From Macrocystis pyrifera (Eukaryota > Sar > Phaeophyceae > Laminariales > Laminariaceae): a DNA stretch of 64,000 nucleotides. The notes below the pieces were generated by a model, which worked only from the letters and a program-made list of their open reading frames with translations, searched no databases and was not told where the DNA came from. Location of the stretch: positions 7,685,514 to 7,749,513 of the forward strand of contig JASSKH010000005.1 of assembly GCA_031763025.1 (NCBI GenBank), read 5' to 3'. A program made the position numbers and the translations under genes. Below, one piece after another: positions 45,473 through 56,133 of the stretch; the stretch's first letter is position 1, and every line of letters starts with the position of its first letter.

Positions 45473-46023
45473 TGTTGAGTTGGCGTCGGTTGGCGACGAC
45501 GCTGCAAAATAAGCCTCACTGCGTAAGCTATAATATACAACCAGGGTGCCGTTTTTTTCACTCCCGTTTTAGAAAAAATTGCTTGGAACGCAGCAGTACT
45601 AGTGGCTTAACTCCGCACATGAGGAATTATCGCATCACGTGCCAGGTGATGTGTACTGATACCAGGTACCTGGTATATGGTAAGGCACCCACAAGGTACA
45701 GTAGTTACATACGAGGTACCTGGTATATAGTGTGCCCATTGCTATCTCTGGAACTGGCCACACCAGAAAACAAACCAATTCATTCGAAGCTGTTATTCAT
45801 GTGCAAGTCCGCCTCGTAGGCGGCTCTTATCTTGGTATATATGTAGGATGCATCCCACCCTTCATGCGACTCGCCCGACAACTCAGGGCGCTTCGCTCTT
45901 GGTGCAAGTAAGTGTCTGCCTGGTCGTCGGTGAAAACCCGACGTGCTCCGTCCCAGCAATTGTAGGGATGCGAGGGTCTATGGTCATACGAACTACGGCC
46001 GTGCATGACATGAATACACCCCC
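45473..46023 (+). mobile_element. C-tailed SINE-like element, full-length copy
   Basis: 5' TGTTGAGTTGGCGTCGGTTG, a shortened T run (45,552-45,558), two ACCAGGTACCTGGTATA insertions (about 45,660-45,735), GGAACTGGCCACACCAG, GCTCTTGGTGCAAGTAAGTG and terminal TGAATACACCCCCG. It follows the previous full copy head to tail, with its C-rich tail between them. Confidence 0.88.
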
Positions 46024-46089
46024 GCCCCTGCCGCCATCGCCATCACCACCGCCACCACCACCGTCACTGCCGCCGGCTTCTTGCCGCAG

Positions 46090-48177
46090 GTACTTCATTC
46101 CGGCGGATGGGGATGACCCGGCGCACCCCAATGTGTTCCAGCTTCCGAGCGGGCTGGTGGGGAGCGGCTCGGTGCGCTGCGCGGACGTGGAGAAGTACTT
46201 CCCTCTGCCCGGTCGCTACCACTTCCGGTTCAAGAAGAAGTTTAGGGATGCCTTTGGTGGGTAAAATTGAAGATTTGTGTTGTTGGTGTTGTTGTCGTCG
46301 TCTTGTGTTTTGTGGGGGGGTTTTTGGTACCTGAGTTCGTTGTCGTAAGCAGGTACCTCGTGACTTGTACCTTGTAACATACTGCTTTCTGTACCTTGTA
46401 GCATTTACCTTGCAACGTGTACCTGGCACTATAGTATGTACATTGTTTGTTTCGATGTATGTTGTACCATGTAACCCATGTACCAGGTAACCTATATCAG
46501 GTTATGTAGCTACACCATATTATACCATACCGTATACAGCGGTATACTATGTACCGTGTAGCACATACCATATACCAGGTACGGTATAATATGTACGTAC
46601 CATGTGCCGCGCGCCGTACACCATATATCAAGCCCCACGCTTTCATGCGCCGAAACACGCCGGACCGGCTAATGCATGGATCGGCCACCGCCCTCATTCT
46701 CTTTTCCGTCGCCGGTTCATCGGCCAATCAAACAACATCAACATCAACACCGATACCAACACCAACACCAACACCCAACGAACCAACACCTACACCAACC
46801 CATCTCACCCAAAACCAAACCAAAAACAACCAAACAGTGTGGGTCGACATGACGGACGCGGGGGCGGTGGTTCCTGCCTGCGACGGGGTTTTCACAGCCA
46901 AGATAACGAGATTGTCGGACGGCAGGGGGGGTGGGATAGGCGGGCAGCAGGCAGGCCGGCCGGGGCGGCGGAGTGGCCTCATCAGCGGGCTTGGGCGCGA
47001 AGAGGGACGCCGGCGGCAGCGGCGGCGGTGGCGTTGAGGGGATGGGTGAGAGCTGCGGGGGGATTGTATTTTGGTGGTCGAGACCAGATGTGGAAGGCGG
47101 TGGGAAGAAAGGACGGGAAGGGGGAAGGGGGGAATATTTTGTTGCTTATTGTTGGTGTGCTTGAACCCACTAACCACTGGAAAAATGAGGCCACACCAAT
47201 TTCTAGTACAGTAGTAGTCCCTCTATAGTGCCGAACATGCGCCAGCTAATAATACCGGCACTATAGCGGCAACCGGCACTAATTACTCCGCACACTACCA
47301 TGCGGGTGAATCCCATCTCTGCCAAGCGATTGCACAGGGACTATAAGCGGGAAAACGGCGCTATAGAGGGACTACTACTGCTGTAGTTTAGTCGCCCAAA
47401 CCGACGGTGCATTTCTTACGGGGTAGGTGGGTGTGTGAGGTGTAGTTGGGTGCTGGACCTGCTGCGTCTGGGTGTCCGTTGCCGTTGCCTGCATGGTATA
47501 GGGGCGGGGGCGTTGGAGGGTCCTGGGGGGGCGGGAAGTGTGATCGGGAACCTGTTGTGCGAGGTTGTCTAGAGCTCTGAGCAGGAGGCCACTATGGAGG
47601 GCATGTGCAGTGGTTACATCGTTTTTTTTTTTTTTCTCCTGTCTCTCTCGTTGCCTCTCTGCATTTCTGTCTCTCTATCTGTCTCTCACTCCACACCCCC
47701 TCCCCCCTTCCCTCTCTCGTTCTCGCGATCGCGTTCGTTTTTATTTGCGTTTTTTCACTCGTCTTTACCTGTGTCATACCGGTATACATTCGTAACGTGT
47801 AATTTACTCCAGTAGTCATTAGCCTCTTTTTTTCCTATTAATAGAGCGGTCACGAGCCTATTGTATATGCCCAACCTGTGTATGCTGCCGTGCTGTGTTA
47901 CCGTGCCCCGGCGCGCGCACGCAGGTGGCGACGACCTCCTCAATATGGGACACGGATCGGCACCGACAACGGCGCCCGGAACGGTCCCCAGATCGATCCC
48001 GGGGCCTGGATTGATGGGAGGTAGCTCCCAGGTCAGTGCTGCCCGCAGCTGAGTTTCCACTCATTGCAGGAAGCCTGTTCTTTTCCGTTCCAAGTCGGGG
48101 GTGACCCATGCATGCCCACGCCACGTGGAGGTTTTCTAGCGGGGTGTGCGCTCGGGGAGCGGCCAGACGACGGTAAA

Positions 48178-48210
<33 letters not shown>

Positions 48211-49200
48211 ACTCATTTGTTGCTTGCCTTAGTCATTTGACCATTGACCACGCACCCGGGGTAAGGAGGTGGGGGCGGGAGGAGTCGCGCCCGTGATGTG
48301 GCGGGGATGTGTCTTGTTTTGTGTCGCCTGACGTCCCGAGAGCGTGCCTTTGTTTTGCTTGTTCGTGTGTTTGTTTGTTTGTTTGTTTGCCCCGACCCAC
48401 GCCCGTTGGCGGTCTTGGGGGCGTGTGCGCTGTAGTATCTATACATTTCCTCCTGCCCCCTCCCCTCCTGTTCTTGGCTTGCGGGACGCTTTCGTCCAGT
48501 TGCGTACGGTAGCCCGATTCTCGTTTGCGCGCTCTTAACCCGCATGCGTTTCAATCCTTGCTTAAACGTCAACCCCCCTTACCCCTTCCGTCTCGAAAGG
48601 GATGCGTGGTCAGTGTCCAAATGAGGCAAGCGACAACTGGGTACCCCCCTCCCCCCCCCCCCCTCCTCCCCCTATCTATATCTCTCCAGCCGGACGACTT
48701 ACTCGGCATGGGAGTGTTCGAAAGCTCGCCGACCCCGCGCGTTCCAGCACCGGCAGCAGCGGCGTCGCCCGCAGCAGCAGGGGTGGGGGCGGCGAGAGCT
48801 ATGCCGAGGTCTCCACCCATGCATCCCGCCCCGATGGGCCAGATGGGGGCGGGAGGTGGAGGAGGCGGAGGGGGGGCCGGGGTTGGTGGTGGGTTTGGGG
48901 TGGGTTCGCCTTCCATGGGCGTTCATCGACCAACGGTGAGAGTTGAGCTAAGAGAAGGGGGGGGTGGGGGGGGGTGGGGGGGAGGTGGGGGGGGGGGGGG
49001 CGTATTTATTTGTTGCATGCTTTAGTATCGTGTCCATTGACTACGCATCCCTTTCGAGACGGAGCGGGGGGGAGAGAGATAGCAGGGGGAGTTGTGGCGG
49101 CGTTATTGTTGCTGTTTTTGTTGTGGTTGTTTATGTGCCGCGGTACCCTCTCGTATTGGTGGTCCCCCTCGAGAACGTTGAGGACGAAATCAGGAAGTGG
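46090..49200 (+). CDS. DIX-like domain protein with Gly/Pro/Ala-rich tail (both ends incomplete)
   Basis: Exons with agreeing phases: 46,090-46,256, 46,838-46,930, 47,925-48,031, 48,690-48,935 and a 27-base exon at 49,174-49,200; a 42-base Gln-rich exon at 49,693-49,734 is possible. The first two read RYFIPADGDDPAHPNVFQLP, VEKYFPLPGRYHFRFKKKF, then DAFVWVDMTD and VPACDGVFTAKITRL. This order (a short start, YxFxFK, then VWxDxxD, LP-like, and a KV/KI-R end) matches DIX domains of Dishevelled and Axin. DIX domains polymerise head to tail to build signalling assemblies. The tail holds GDDLLNMG and PDDLLGMG at the start of consecutive exons, then poly-Ala, poly-Gly and a PMGQMG stretch; DLL-type motifs often bind clathrin adaptors, but that is only a suggestion here. 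The start exon and the C terminus were not found. Confidence 0.6.
46320..46640. repeat. Array of ACCTTGTA / TACCAGGTA palindromic words in the DIX-gene intron
   Basis: Many variants of TACCTTGTA, GTACCATGTA, TACCAGGTA and ATACCATAT are packed at about 10-25 base spacing. The same words are scattered at 8,405, 12,085-12,145, 15,535, 17,650-17,700, 44,535 and 45,650-45,735. Confidence 0.75.
47212..47377. mobile_element. 165-bp inverted-repeat element in the DIX-gene intron
   Basis: The ends TAGTAGTCCCTCTATAGTGCC and GGCGCTATAGAGGGACTACTA are near-complements (about 20 bases). The interior has a further GCCGG/CCGGC pairing and no coding. MITE-like; only one copy in this window. Confidence 0.7.
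48178..48262 (-). mobile_element. LINE-type 65-bp 3' unit with a C32 tail
   Basis: On minus: GGGTGCGTGGTCAATGGTCA, AATGACTAAGGCAAGCAAC, AAATGAGTAC, then a C run (G on plus 48,178-48,209). It lacks the CTCCGTCTCG start found in other copies. In a DIX-gene intron. Confidence 0.82.
48589..48680 (+). mobile_element. LINE-type 3' unit whose C tail supplies a splice acceptor tract
   Basis: TCCGTCTCGAAAGGGATGCG, GTCAGTGTCCAAATGAGGC and GACAACTGGGTAC, then a C-rich stretch to 48,672. The acceptor of the next DIX-gene exon (AG at 48,688-48,689) follows at once. Confidence 0.8.
48999..49065 (-). mobile_element. LINE-type 65-bp 3' unit
   Basis: On minus: GCTCCGTCTCGAAAGGGATG, GTCAATGGACACGATACTAA, GCATGCAACAAATAAATAC, then a C run. 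G runs flank both sides on plus. Confidence 0.82.
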
Positions 49201-49734
49201 GTGAGTGGGATTTTTTTTTTTTTCTGTGTGCGTGTGTGTTGGTGCGTGTGTTGGTCTTGGCGTTAGTATGGTCTCGCATCGTTTTTCGAGTGACGCCTTC
49301 GGCTGCGCTCGCTTCGCTTGTGCTTGATATTTGCTCCTGTTTTTTGTCTGTCCCTCCGTCTATTGTCTGCCTCTTGCGTGCTACGGTAGATGCGTCTCAC
49401 CGTCTTCTTTCTAATGTTCCTGTTCTGTCTTTCTGGATGTTTCCTGGCCCTGCGTAACTCCTCACCTCTCTCTCTCTCTTTTGCTCTTCTCTCTCCTGTC
49501 TGTCTTCTGTCTCTTCTTTCTTTCTCACCCTCCTCTCTGTTTCACTTGCACGCCCCAACTCGTGTCCTCCTCCCGCCCCCACTCTCATGATGGTTGGCTT
49601 TTCGCCCCATCACCGCACGGGCGGCGGCTGCGTCGCAACGCTATCCGGCTTGTCTATCATCGCGGCGACAGCCTGTCGGAATGGGTGTCCAGTGGCAGCA
49701 GCAGCAGCAGCAACAAGGCCACTCTCAACACCAG

Positions 49735-50330
49735 GTACCTCCCGTATGCCCCCCCGCCCCCCACCTTACTACCCCCCCACCCCCCACCCTTCCATTGTAG
49801 GAATGCGACGGTCTATGGTCATACGACTACGGCCAAGCACGGCATGAGTACCCCCCACCCACCCCCCCCACCCCTATCGCGTGGCGCACCTGGAATACCG
49901 GCAATGGGTTGGCCGACCCGATATGCAACCCTGCCCCCCCTCATTTCTCACGAATAACGTGCGGTACAGTACAGGTGTAACAGACACCACGTCGTCTATG
50001 TATCAAGTGCGGCCAACTCGCGATGAAGGTTGGGTTGGCAGAGGGAACGCGGAATGAATCCGTGTACCACCGTAAAGAATGAAAAAATGAAGGCATTTTG
50101 TGAACGTGGGGGGAGGGGAGACTCCTGCTTCGATGGTTCGCCGATCGTGAACATCCTTTCATGCGAGTCGAGCTGGTGGGTATGAAGGCGATTTGCGGAA
50201 ATATATGTGTGGACATTATAGTGTGAACAACTAGATGGAATGAATAGGTAAATACAAGAATTTACATACCAGATATTTTATATTTTATTTGCATCAGATA
50301 GCCAATCCCCCCCCGCCCCCTCCCTCCCCT

Positions 50331-50380
<50 letters not shown>

Positions 50381-51390
50381 ACTTCTCTCCCCCGCCTGCC
50401 TGCCTGCCTGCCTGCCCGGCTCAACGTGTGCGCATTCCCCGTGTTCGATGGTGTGTGGTTGTTGTGCTTTTCGTTGCAAACGGAACCGGAACATTTGCCA
50501 CCATCCCCTGCGGCAGCAGCAGTTCGCGCGGTTCCCCCCTCAAGGTCGAGGAAACATATAATCATCACGTGGCATGCCTTGCGTGTCCTTGCGGTGGGAT
50601 TGGGCGGGGGGTGATGTTTGTTTCCGGAGGAGTGGGCTTATTATTTTTTTTGGAGGAGGATGGCCGAGAAGGGGGGGGGGTATCCGGCCGTATTTTGTTG
50701 AGACATCTATATGAGGAATTTGAGGCACATGAGTGGTATTTTACTATTTCATGGGTGGATTTTGGTTGTGTAGGGCTGTCTTGGGGACGGTGTACTATTT
50801 TCAAAAGTTGAACTAAGCGCCTTTAGAAGTGCATTGCAGTGCAGTGCACCCACGTTTTTTTAGCCAAACTGCTTGGAATCAGTGTGGGATATTCTTGCTG
50901 TACGTAAAGGTAAAACATGTTTCAACGAACACTTTTTTTTTTGTGATTGTCATCATGCTCGTGTTTTGTTTCGTTTCGCTTCGTTTCGTTTCGATTCGTT
51001 TTTTTTTCTTATTTCCGTTTGCTTTGTTTCTTTTTTTCTCTCTTCGAGGTTTGCACTATCAAATAGTTGCGTTTTTTTTTGGCCGCTGTATAAGGCGTGG
51101 GCCGTGGCGTGGCGGAGCTTGGCTTCATAAATAAGCACCGGCCCGCGGATAGAAAAGAGAACCACAAAACGCTCAAGAGGAGAGACCATTGTTCACTGCT
51201 GCTGTTGCTGCTGCTGCTACGGCTGGTGCTGATGGTGGTGGTGTTGGTGCTGCTGCTGCTGGTGTTACCGGAGAGCGCGGGAGCGGCCTCTCTCGCCCGC
51301 CCCCATTGACGCGCTCGACGCTCCTGTCTAGGGAATATTACTCGAGCTTTGTTGTCCTTTTTGTTGTGTTAGAGGTGACCCCTTCACGGA
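49735..51390. other. No recognised gene; C-tail fragment and homopolymers
   Basis: 49,795-49,865 is a SINE-like 3' fragment (GGTCTATGGTCATACGACTA to GGCATGAGTAC then C). 50,333-50,379 is a C47 run. 50,930-51,080 is T-rich. I see no supported exon. Confidence 0.5.
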
Positions 51391-51396
51391 ACGAAG

Positions 51397-51546
51397 GGGG
51401 GGGGGGTACCCATATCAACCATGGCCGTAGTCGTAAGACCGTATGCCCTGGAGGGGAAGGGGGGGGGGGGGCGTACCCATTGGTTGTTTGCCTTGGTAGT
51501 GTGACCGTTGACCACGCATCTCTTTCGAGACGGAGCCGGGGGGGGT

Positions 51547-51622
<76 letters not shown>

Positions 51623-52256
51623 ACTCAATATCATGCATGGCCGTCGTACACGTATGACCATAGACCCTGGAGCAGGGTGGGGGGTGGGGAAGGGGGGAGG
51701 GGGTTGTACTCATTATCACGCATGGCCGTAGTCGGGGGGGGGGGGGGGGGGGGGGGGGGGCATGCTCTTTTGTTGCTTGCCTTAGTCTTTTGCCCATCGA
51801 CCACGTATCCCTTTCGATACGGGGCAAGGGGGTGGGGGGGGGGGTTGTACTCGATATCATGCATGGCCATAGTCGTATGATCGTAGACCCTCACATCCCT
51901 ACGATGTCGGGACGGAGCGCGTCGGGTTTTCACCGATCAGGCAGGCGTTGCTTGCACCAACCGCGAAGCGCCGTGAGGTGTTCGGCGAGCCGCATGAAGG
52001 GTGAGCCGCATCCTACTAAGAACCGCTTGCGAGGCGGTCCTGCACATCAATGACAGGTTCAACGAGTTAATTTATTCTCCGGTGTGGCCACTTCCAGAGA
52101 CAGCAATGGGGGTACTATGTATCTGCCTCGTGAGTGCCTTACCATAAACACTATGTGATAAGACCATTCCCCTTGTGCGTAGTGAAGGTTCTCCACATCA
52201 TCACACCAATGGTCTATAAATCCATTGCCAGCTGTGACCGACCGCCAAAAAAGTCG
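51397..52256 (-). mobile_element. Pile-up of C-tailed elements, all in one orientation
   Basis: On minus and read from the right: a long SINE-like copy (52,256-51,842, ending TCGAGTAC then C), a LINE-type unit (51,828-51,758), SINE tails at 51,735-51,700 and 51,672-51,622, a LINE-type unit (51,537-51,470), and a SINE tail (51,450-51,397). Each ends in TAC or a variant and a C run; one run is C75 (51,547-51,621). SINE and LINE tails alternate. Confidence 0.85.
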
Positions 52257-52797
52257 GGAGGGGGGCTAAATCGGCGAAGGAGCGAGAGACGCAGACAGAC
52301 GCGGACCGCTTGCTGTTCCTTTAGTTTCGTCGAATCAATTTCTTTGATTTCTCGTTATTATGGGTAGTCGACTACTCGTGCGATATTACTATTGATATTG
52401 TTGTTGTCCTTGAAGAAATAAATGCATTCGAGCACTGTTCTCAGTTTGATTGTCTTCATTTTTGTGAAATCGCAGTTGGAGTTGGTGAGAGTGACGAGAG
52501 AGACCAGTCGGCACCGGCACAGAGGGCACCCCAGCAGGCGGGGTTTGGCTCATGCATATTGAGCGTCTGCGTGCTGGCTATCGGTACTACTCGTGGTCGT
52601 ACTGGGCGGGGATATAAGATGTTCGTCGGGGCTCTTTTGTTTTTTTGTTTACCGCGTGAAATAAACACAATTGAATGCACATACCTCAATTCGATACGAG
52701 TCGACGAGGGAAGATTGTGTCAGTTGCATTTCTTGAGTGTGGTACCTGATTTTAAAAGAGCCCAATCTCGTGTATGTTTGGGGATTTTAACGTGCTA

Positions 52798-52945
52798 GCT
52801 CCCTTCTACTTTCCAGCTTCTGGACAAGCAGTGGTCGCATCTGATGTCGTCCCTTCTCTTTATTTTTTTCGGCCCAGACGGTTCAGCATTCCCGACTGCT
52901 CGTCGATTTTCATCGAGTTTGCTAGCTAACCGTCTGGAACAAAAA
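52798..52945 (-). mobile_element. tRNA-like SINE, diverged partial copy
   Basis: On plus it reads CCCTTCTACTTTCCAGC, TTCTGGACAAGC, GTCGTCCCTTCTC and GGTTCAGCATTCCC, then CTGCTCGTCGATTT, collinear with the complement of 44,970-45,130. A stretch of about 30 bases (matching 45,090-45,120) and the poly(A) are missing. Confidence 0.75.
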
Positions 52946-53403
52946 AAAGTCGTGGGCACACAGAGAAGACGCAGACAAACAAGTAGGGGGAACGAAGGAT
53001 GTATGACGGAACTGGCATGCGCCTGCCTGCCGTCGGTTGTATGTCGGTTGTACTATGAAAAACATGTTGGTTGTGCCAAGAAACACGTTAGACACTTATT
53101 GCAAAGTAAACGACAGATTGACAAGAGATCTCTGTACCGCGAAATATAGGAGTCCACCAGGAGGGGGTTGTGATCCCCAACAAGTAGTTCCGCCATGACA
53201 TCATTTCCCACGTATTTTCTATTTGTTGGTACAGCGGCTGCGGTGTCGGTCAGTAGAGTTCTCCATGTCGTAGAGAAAAAAAAATCTGGGAATATTCTCC
53301 ATACAAGGCGGGAAAAAATAACAGGCCCCTCTTGCTCTCCTGATCCCACCCGGATGTGATCCCATTTGGCACCCTGCTCCCATCCACAAGGTGCAGAAAT
53401 ATA

Positions 53404-53625
53404 ATTTGCCCTCCGCAGGAACCGCCGGAGGCCGTGAGCGCGAAGCGCGGACCGTGAACGGTCAGAAATCGTCGGTTGCAAAAAAAAGCGTCGCAACTCG
53501 GGAATTGAACCCAGCATCGAAATCATGGTGCTGGGCACCATAGACCGCGGAGCTATAGAGTCGCCGGAGGCCGTGAGCGCGAAGCGCGAACCGTGAACGA
53601 TCAGAAATCGTCGAACGGTCAAAAA
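53404..53625. repeat. Direct repeat flanking a tRNA-like sequence
   Basis: GCCGGAGGCCGTGAGCGCGA through ACCGTGAACGGTCAGAAATC occurs at about 53,420-53,475 and again at 53,562-53,612. The tRNA-like segment lies exactly between the two. Confidence 0.8.
53491..53564 (-). tRNA. tRNA-like sequence, possibly a pseudogene (CCA in the anticodon position)
   Basis: On minus, 74 bases: GCGACTC start, D-arm TAG-CTCCGCGGT-CTA, a 5-bp anticodon stem ATGGT/ACCAT around GCCCAGC, then GGGTTCAATTCCC as T-arm and B box. CCA would read Trp. Against a working gene: position 33 is C rather than U, and the T-stem and acceptor end compete for the same bases (GAGTTGC pairs with GCGACTC only if the T-stem is shortened). 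Confidence 0.35.
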
Positions 53626-54419
53626 TCGTGAACCCAGCTCGTGTCGGTTGCGGTCGTGATCCCCAACAGGCAGCAACTGTTCCGCAACAACAGCATTTTT
53701 TTTCCCACGTCTTTTGTGTACAGGTACATTCTGGCTATTACGAGTACTCGTAGAGTTGGTTTTTGTTGGGTAGGGATTAAAAAAACAAAATCGTCATGAC
53801 AGGTGCCACCACCACTACTACTACTGCTACGCGACATCTACAGCTGATCTTCTGCTTCTCCGTTCCCTCGTCAGTAGGAGGATGGGCCTGACAACACCAC
53901 CTGCAGCATGCCTTAGGACACGGCCCTCACGTTGCTGCTGCCGACAGGCACAGTCTGCCTACGAGTACTCGATAGAGTTGGGTTTCCCTAATAGGTAGAA
54001 CTAAAAAAACTAAAACCGTTTGATGTTTTTCGGTTCTGTTTGGCCCAACCATGTGCCTTCACACGTTGCCGCATCTACTGTTGCTCGACCAACTCTGGAC
54101 GAACTCCAACCGCACCAGCACGAGAAGGTTCTGTTTGTGTGTGCGTGCACAGAGCCCGCCGGGACTGGCCTTGGTGCAGTGTGCGTTGACCGCGGCGGAC
54201 AAACGTGGCTGAAAACATTGTTGAATCACACGCGATGACACAATGACACAAACAGAAAAACTACGAGCAGTAAGATACCTATACTCCATACTCTTGTGTA
54301 CTTGTGTTGGTACAACATTATGAAAACTATACTCGCTCCTGCTCTGTCGCCCTGAAGGCATGATCTTCTTGTGCATTTACTTGTGGTGTTTGTTGGAACA
54401 GCGGTATTATGGAATCTAT

Positions 54420-54720
54420 AGTCGTTCAGTCCTCGTGTGGTTGAGCCCCTCGGGTGGTGCTGGTACACTATGGGTATGGTGCGGTACTGTGTGGCACGAT
54501 ATGTGATATCGTATGCTGGTATGGTATGATGGTACGGTTTGATACACGATATGGAAAACACGGTATGTGATATGGTATAATGGTATGTGATATGGTATGA
54601 CGGTACGGTGTGGTATGATGGTACGGCTTGACATACTACATGAAAAAAAAACATGATATGTGATATGGTATGTTGGTGGTATGGTATGATCGTACGGTGT
54701 GTTGGGTGTATTATATGGTT
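54420..54720 (+). repeat. Array of GGTATGATGGTACGGT and GATATGTGATATGGTAT units
   Basis: About ten irregular units of 15-25 bases built from GGTATGATGGTACGG, TGTGATATGGTAT and CACGATATG. No coding sense. Confidence 0.85.
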
Positions 54721-55074
54721 AAATATTGCCTAGTGGCACGATATGTTTCAGTATATAAGGTCCGTAAGAGTCGAATACGTCGTACGAATATCATCTGTAA
54801 TGACCTCATATATCGATCATTGGAACGTGTTCGAAAATATAAGGCATGCGGACATACAGACAGACAGATTTGCAATTACCGAAACAGAGACTCAGTTTTA
54901 CAAACTTAGAACTGCTGCTGTTGTTGTCTTCGCCCTGTGCCGATACCACGGAGGGCGTGATCATGATTACATCCTCCCTACCGCTGCCATGGACAACTGA
55001 TGGGTGAGATGTCTGGGCGGGGTGGAGTGCCCGGGGGTGGTGGGGGCGGCCCCCCTCATCAGCCGGGCGGCGGG

Positions 55075-55330
55075 GGGGAGGGGCACTCATGGCAGGCATG
55101 GCATTAGTCGTATGACCTTGAGACCCTAGCATCCCTGTATATATATACAATGCCGGGAAGGAGCACGTCGGGTTCTCATCAGCCACGGGCGGACATAGAT
55201 TGCTCGCACCAAACGCGCAGCGAAACATGAGGTGTTGGGCGAATCGCATGAAGGGCGAGCGAGCTACATCCTCTGCCAAGAACCGCGTTTGTGAGGCGGG
55301 CTTTCTTGCACATGGATGACAGCGAGGATC
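55075..55330 (-). mobile_element. C-tailed SINE-like element, 3' half, diverged
   Basis: On minus: GCTGTCATCCATGTGCAAG, GCGAGCAATCTATGTCCGCC and AAGGTCATACGACTAATGCC, ending GCCATGAGTGCCCC with a weak C tail. A TATATATA insertion sits at 55,137-55,147. One of the more decayed copies. Confidence 0.8.
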
Positions 55331-55479
55331 TAGTTTGCTGGAAGCAGGATCCTGTGCGAGTCTAGTTTTTCTGGCTGCCGTCCAGCGGTGGAGGCGGCGG
55401 CGGCGCAATGAGGGACCACGAAAAGGCGTTGCTTGGGGGCGGTGGAGGCTTGAATATATATAGGGGTGTACTCTTGGTT

Positions 55480-55725
55480 GGTACTGCTTTGTTGATGGTG
55501 ATGATCCTGCTGAAGTTGTTGCGGCGGCTACCGCTGGTGGTGTTGTGGCGACGGCTGGTGTTGTTACAGCCACTATTGCTATAGTGGCTGTGGCAGCTGC
55601 CGCTGGTGATGCTGTGGCAGCGGCTGGTGCTGTGTTGCTGTCACTGCTGCTGCCGCTGTGGCTACCGCTGCTGCCTCTGTGGCGGCTACTATAGTTGCTG
55701 CTGCGGCCGTTGTGGCTGGCTACTT
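55480..55725 (+). repeat. Degenerate GCTGCTG / GGCTGGTG tract
   Basis: Imperfect GCN/CTG repeats with CTGTGGC and GGCTGGTGTTG words give long open frames of Ala, Leu, Cys or Gly on several frames. I treat it as a decayed microsatellite. Confidence 0.7.
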
Positions 55726-55767
55726 ACGCACCGCTGCCGTCCGCTTGAGCAGAGCGAGGTCGGCCGG

Positions 55768-56133
55768 TTGAACGGTTTCACCAGGGGGCAAACAGACGCC
55801 CACCGCACCTCGTTCGTTGCCGTTGAAAACTTCTTTTTTTTTGTGTCCTTGCCGGCGGGCGGCGTGTGCCGTCTCATTCATACCACTGCTGCTGGAGCTT
55901 TCCTGGTCCGGCGTAGTCCACAGCTGGCTGCACTCAGAATCTATAGCCGATAATTGAACGGTTCACCAGGGGGCAAACAGACGCCCACCGCACCTCGTTC
56001 GTTGCCGTTGAAAACTTCTTTTTTTTGTGTCCTTGCCGGCGGGCGGCGTGTGCCGTCTCATTCATACCACTGCTGCTGGAGCTTTCCTGGCCCGGCGTAG
56101 TCCACAGCTGGCTGCACTCAGAATCTATAGCCG
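55768..56133 (+). repeat. Tandem duplication of a ~182-bp unit
   Basis: Units 55,768-55,949 and 55,953-56,133 are nearly identical, from TTGAACGG through CACCGCACCTCGTTCGTTGC and GCTGGAGCTTTCCTGG to CAGAATCTATAGCCG. They differ by only a few bases, so the duplication is recent. A further short GCCGTTAACGGCA repeat follows at 56,130-56,210. Confidence 0.92.

Larger units (their letters stand above)
52260..54420. other. No recognised protein gene
   Basis: It holds a tRNA-like SINE relic and a tRNA-like sequence with flanking duplication (listed separately). Open frames show no family motif. Confidence 0.45.

Noticed and set aside
51189-51880. Long poly-Gly/poly-Pro frames on both strands
   Set aside because: They are readings of C/G homopolymers and retroposon tails, with no unique protein sequence.
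54806-55573. A 255-residue minus-strand open frame
   Set aside because: It runs across a C-tailed element and a degenerate CTG tract; no conserved motif.
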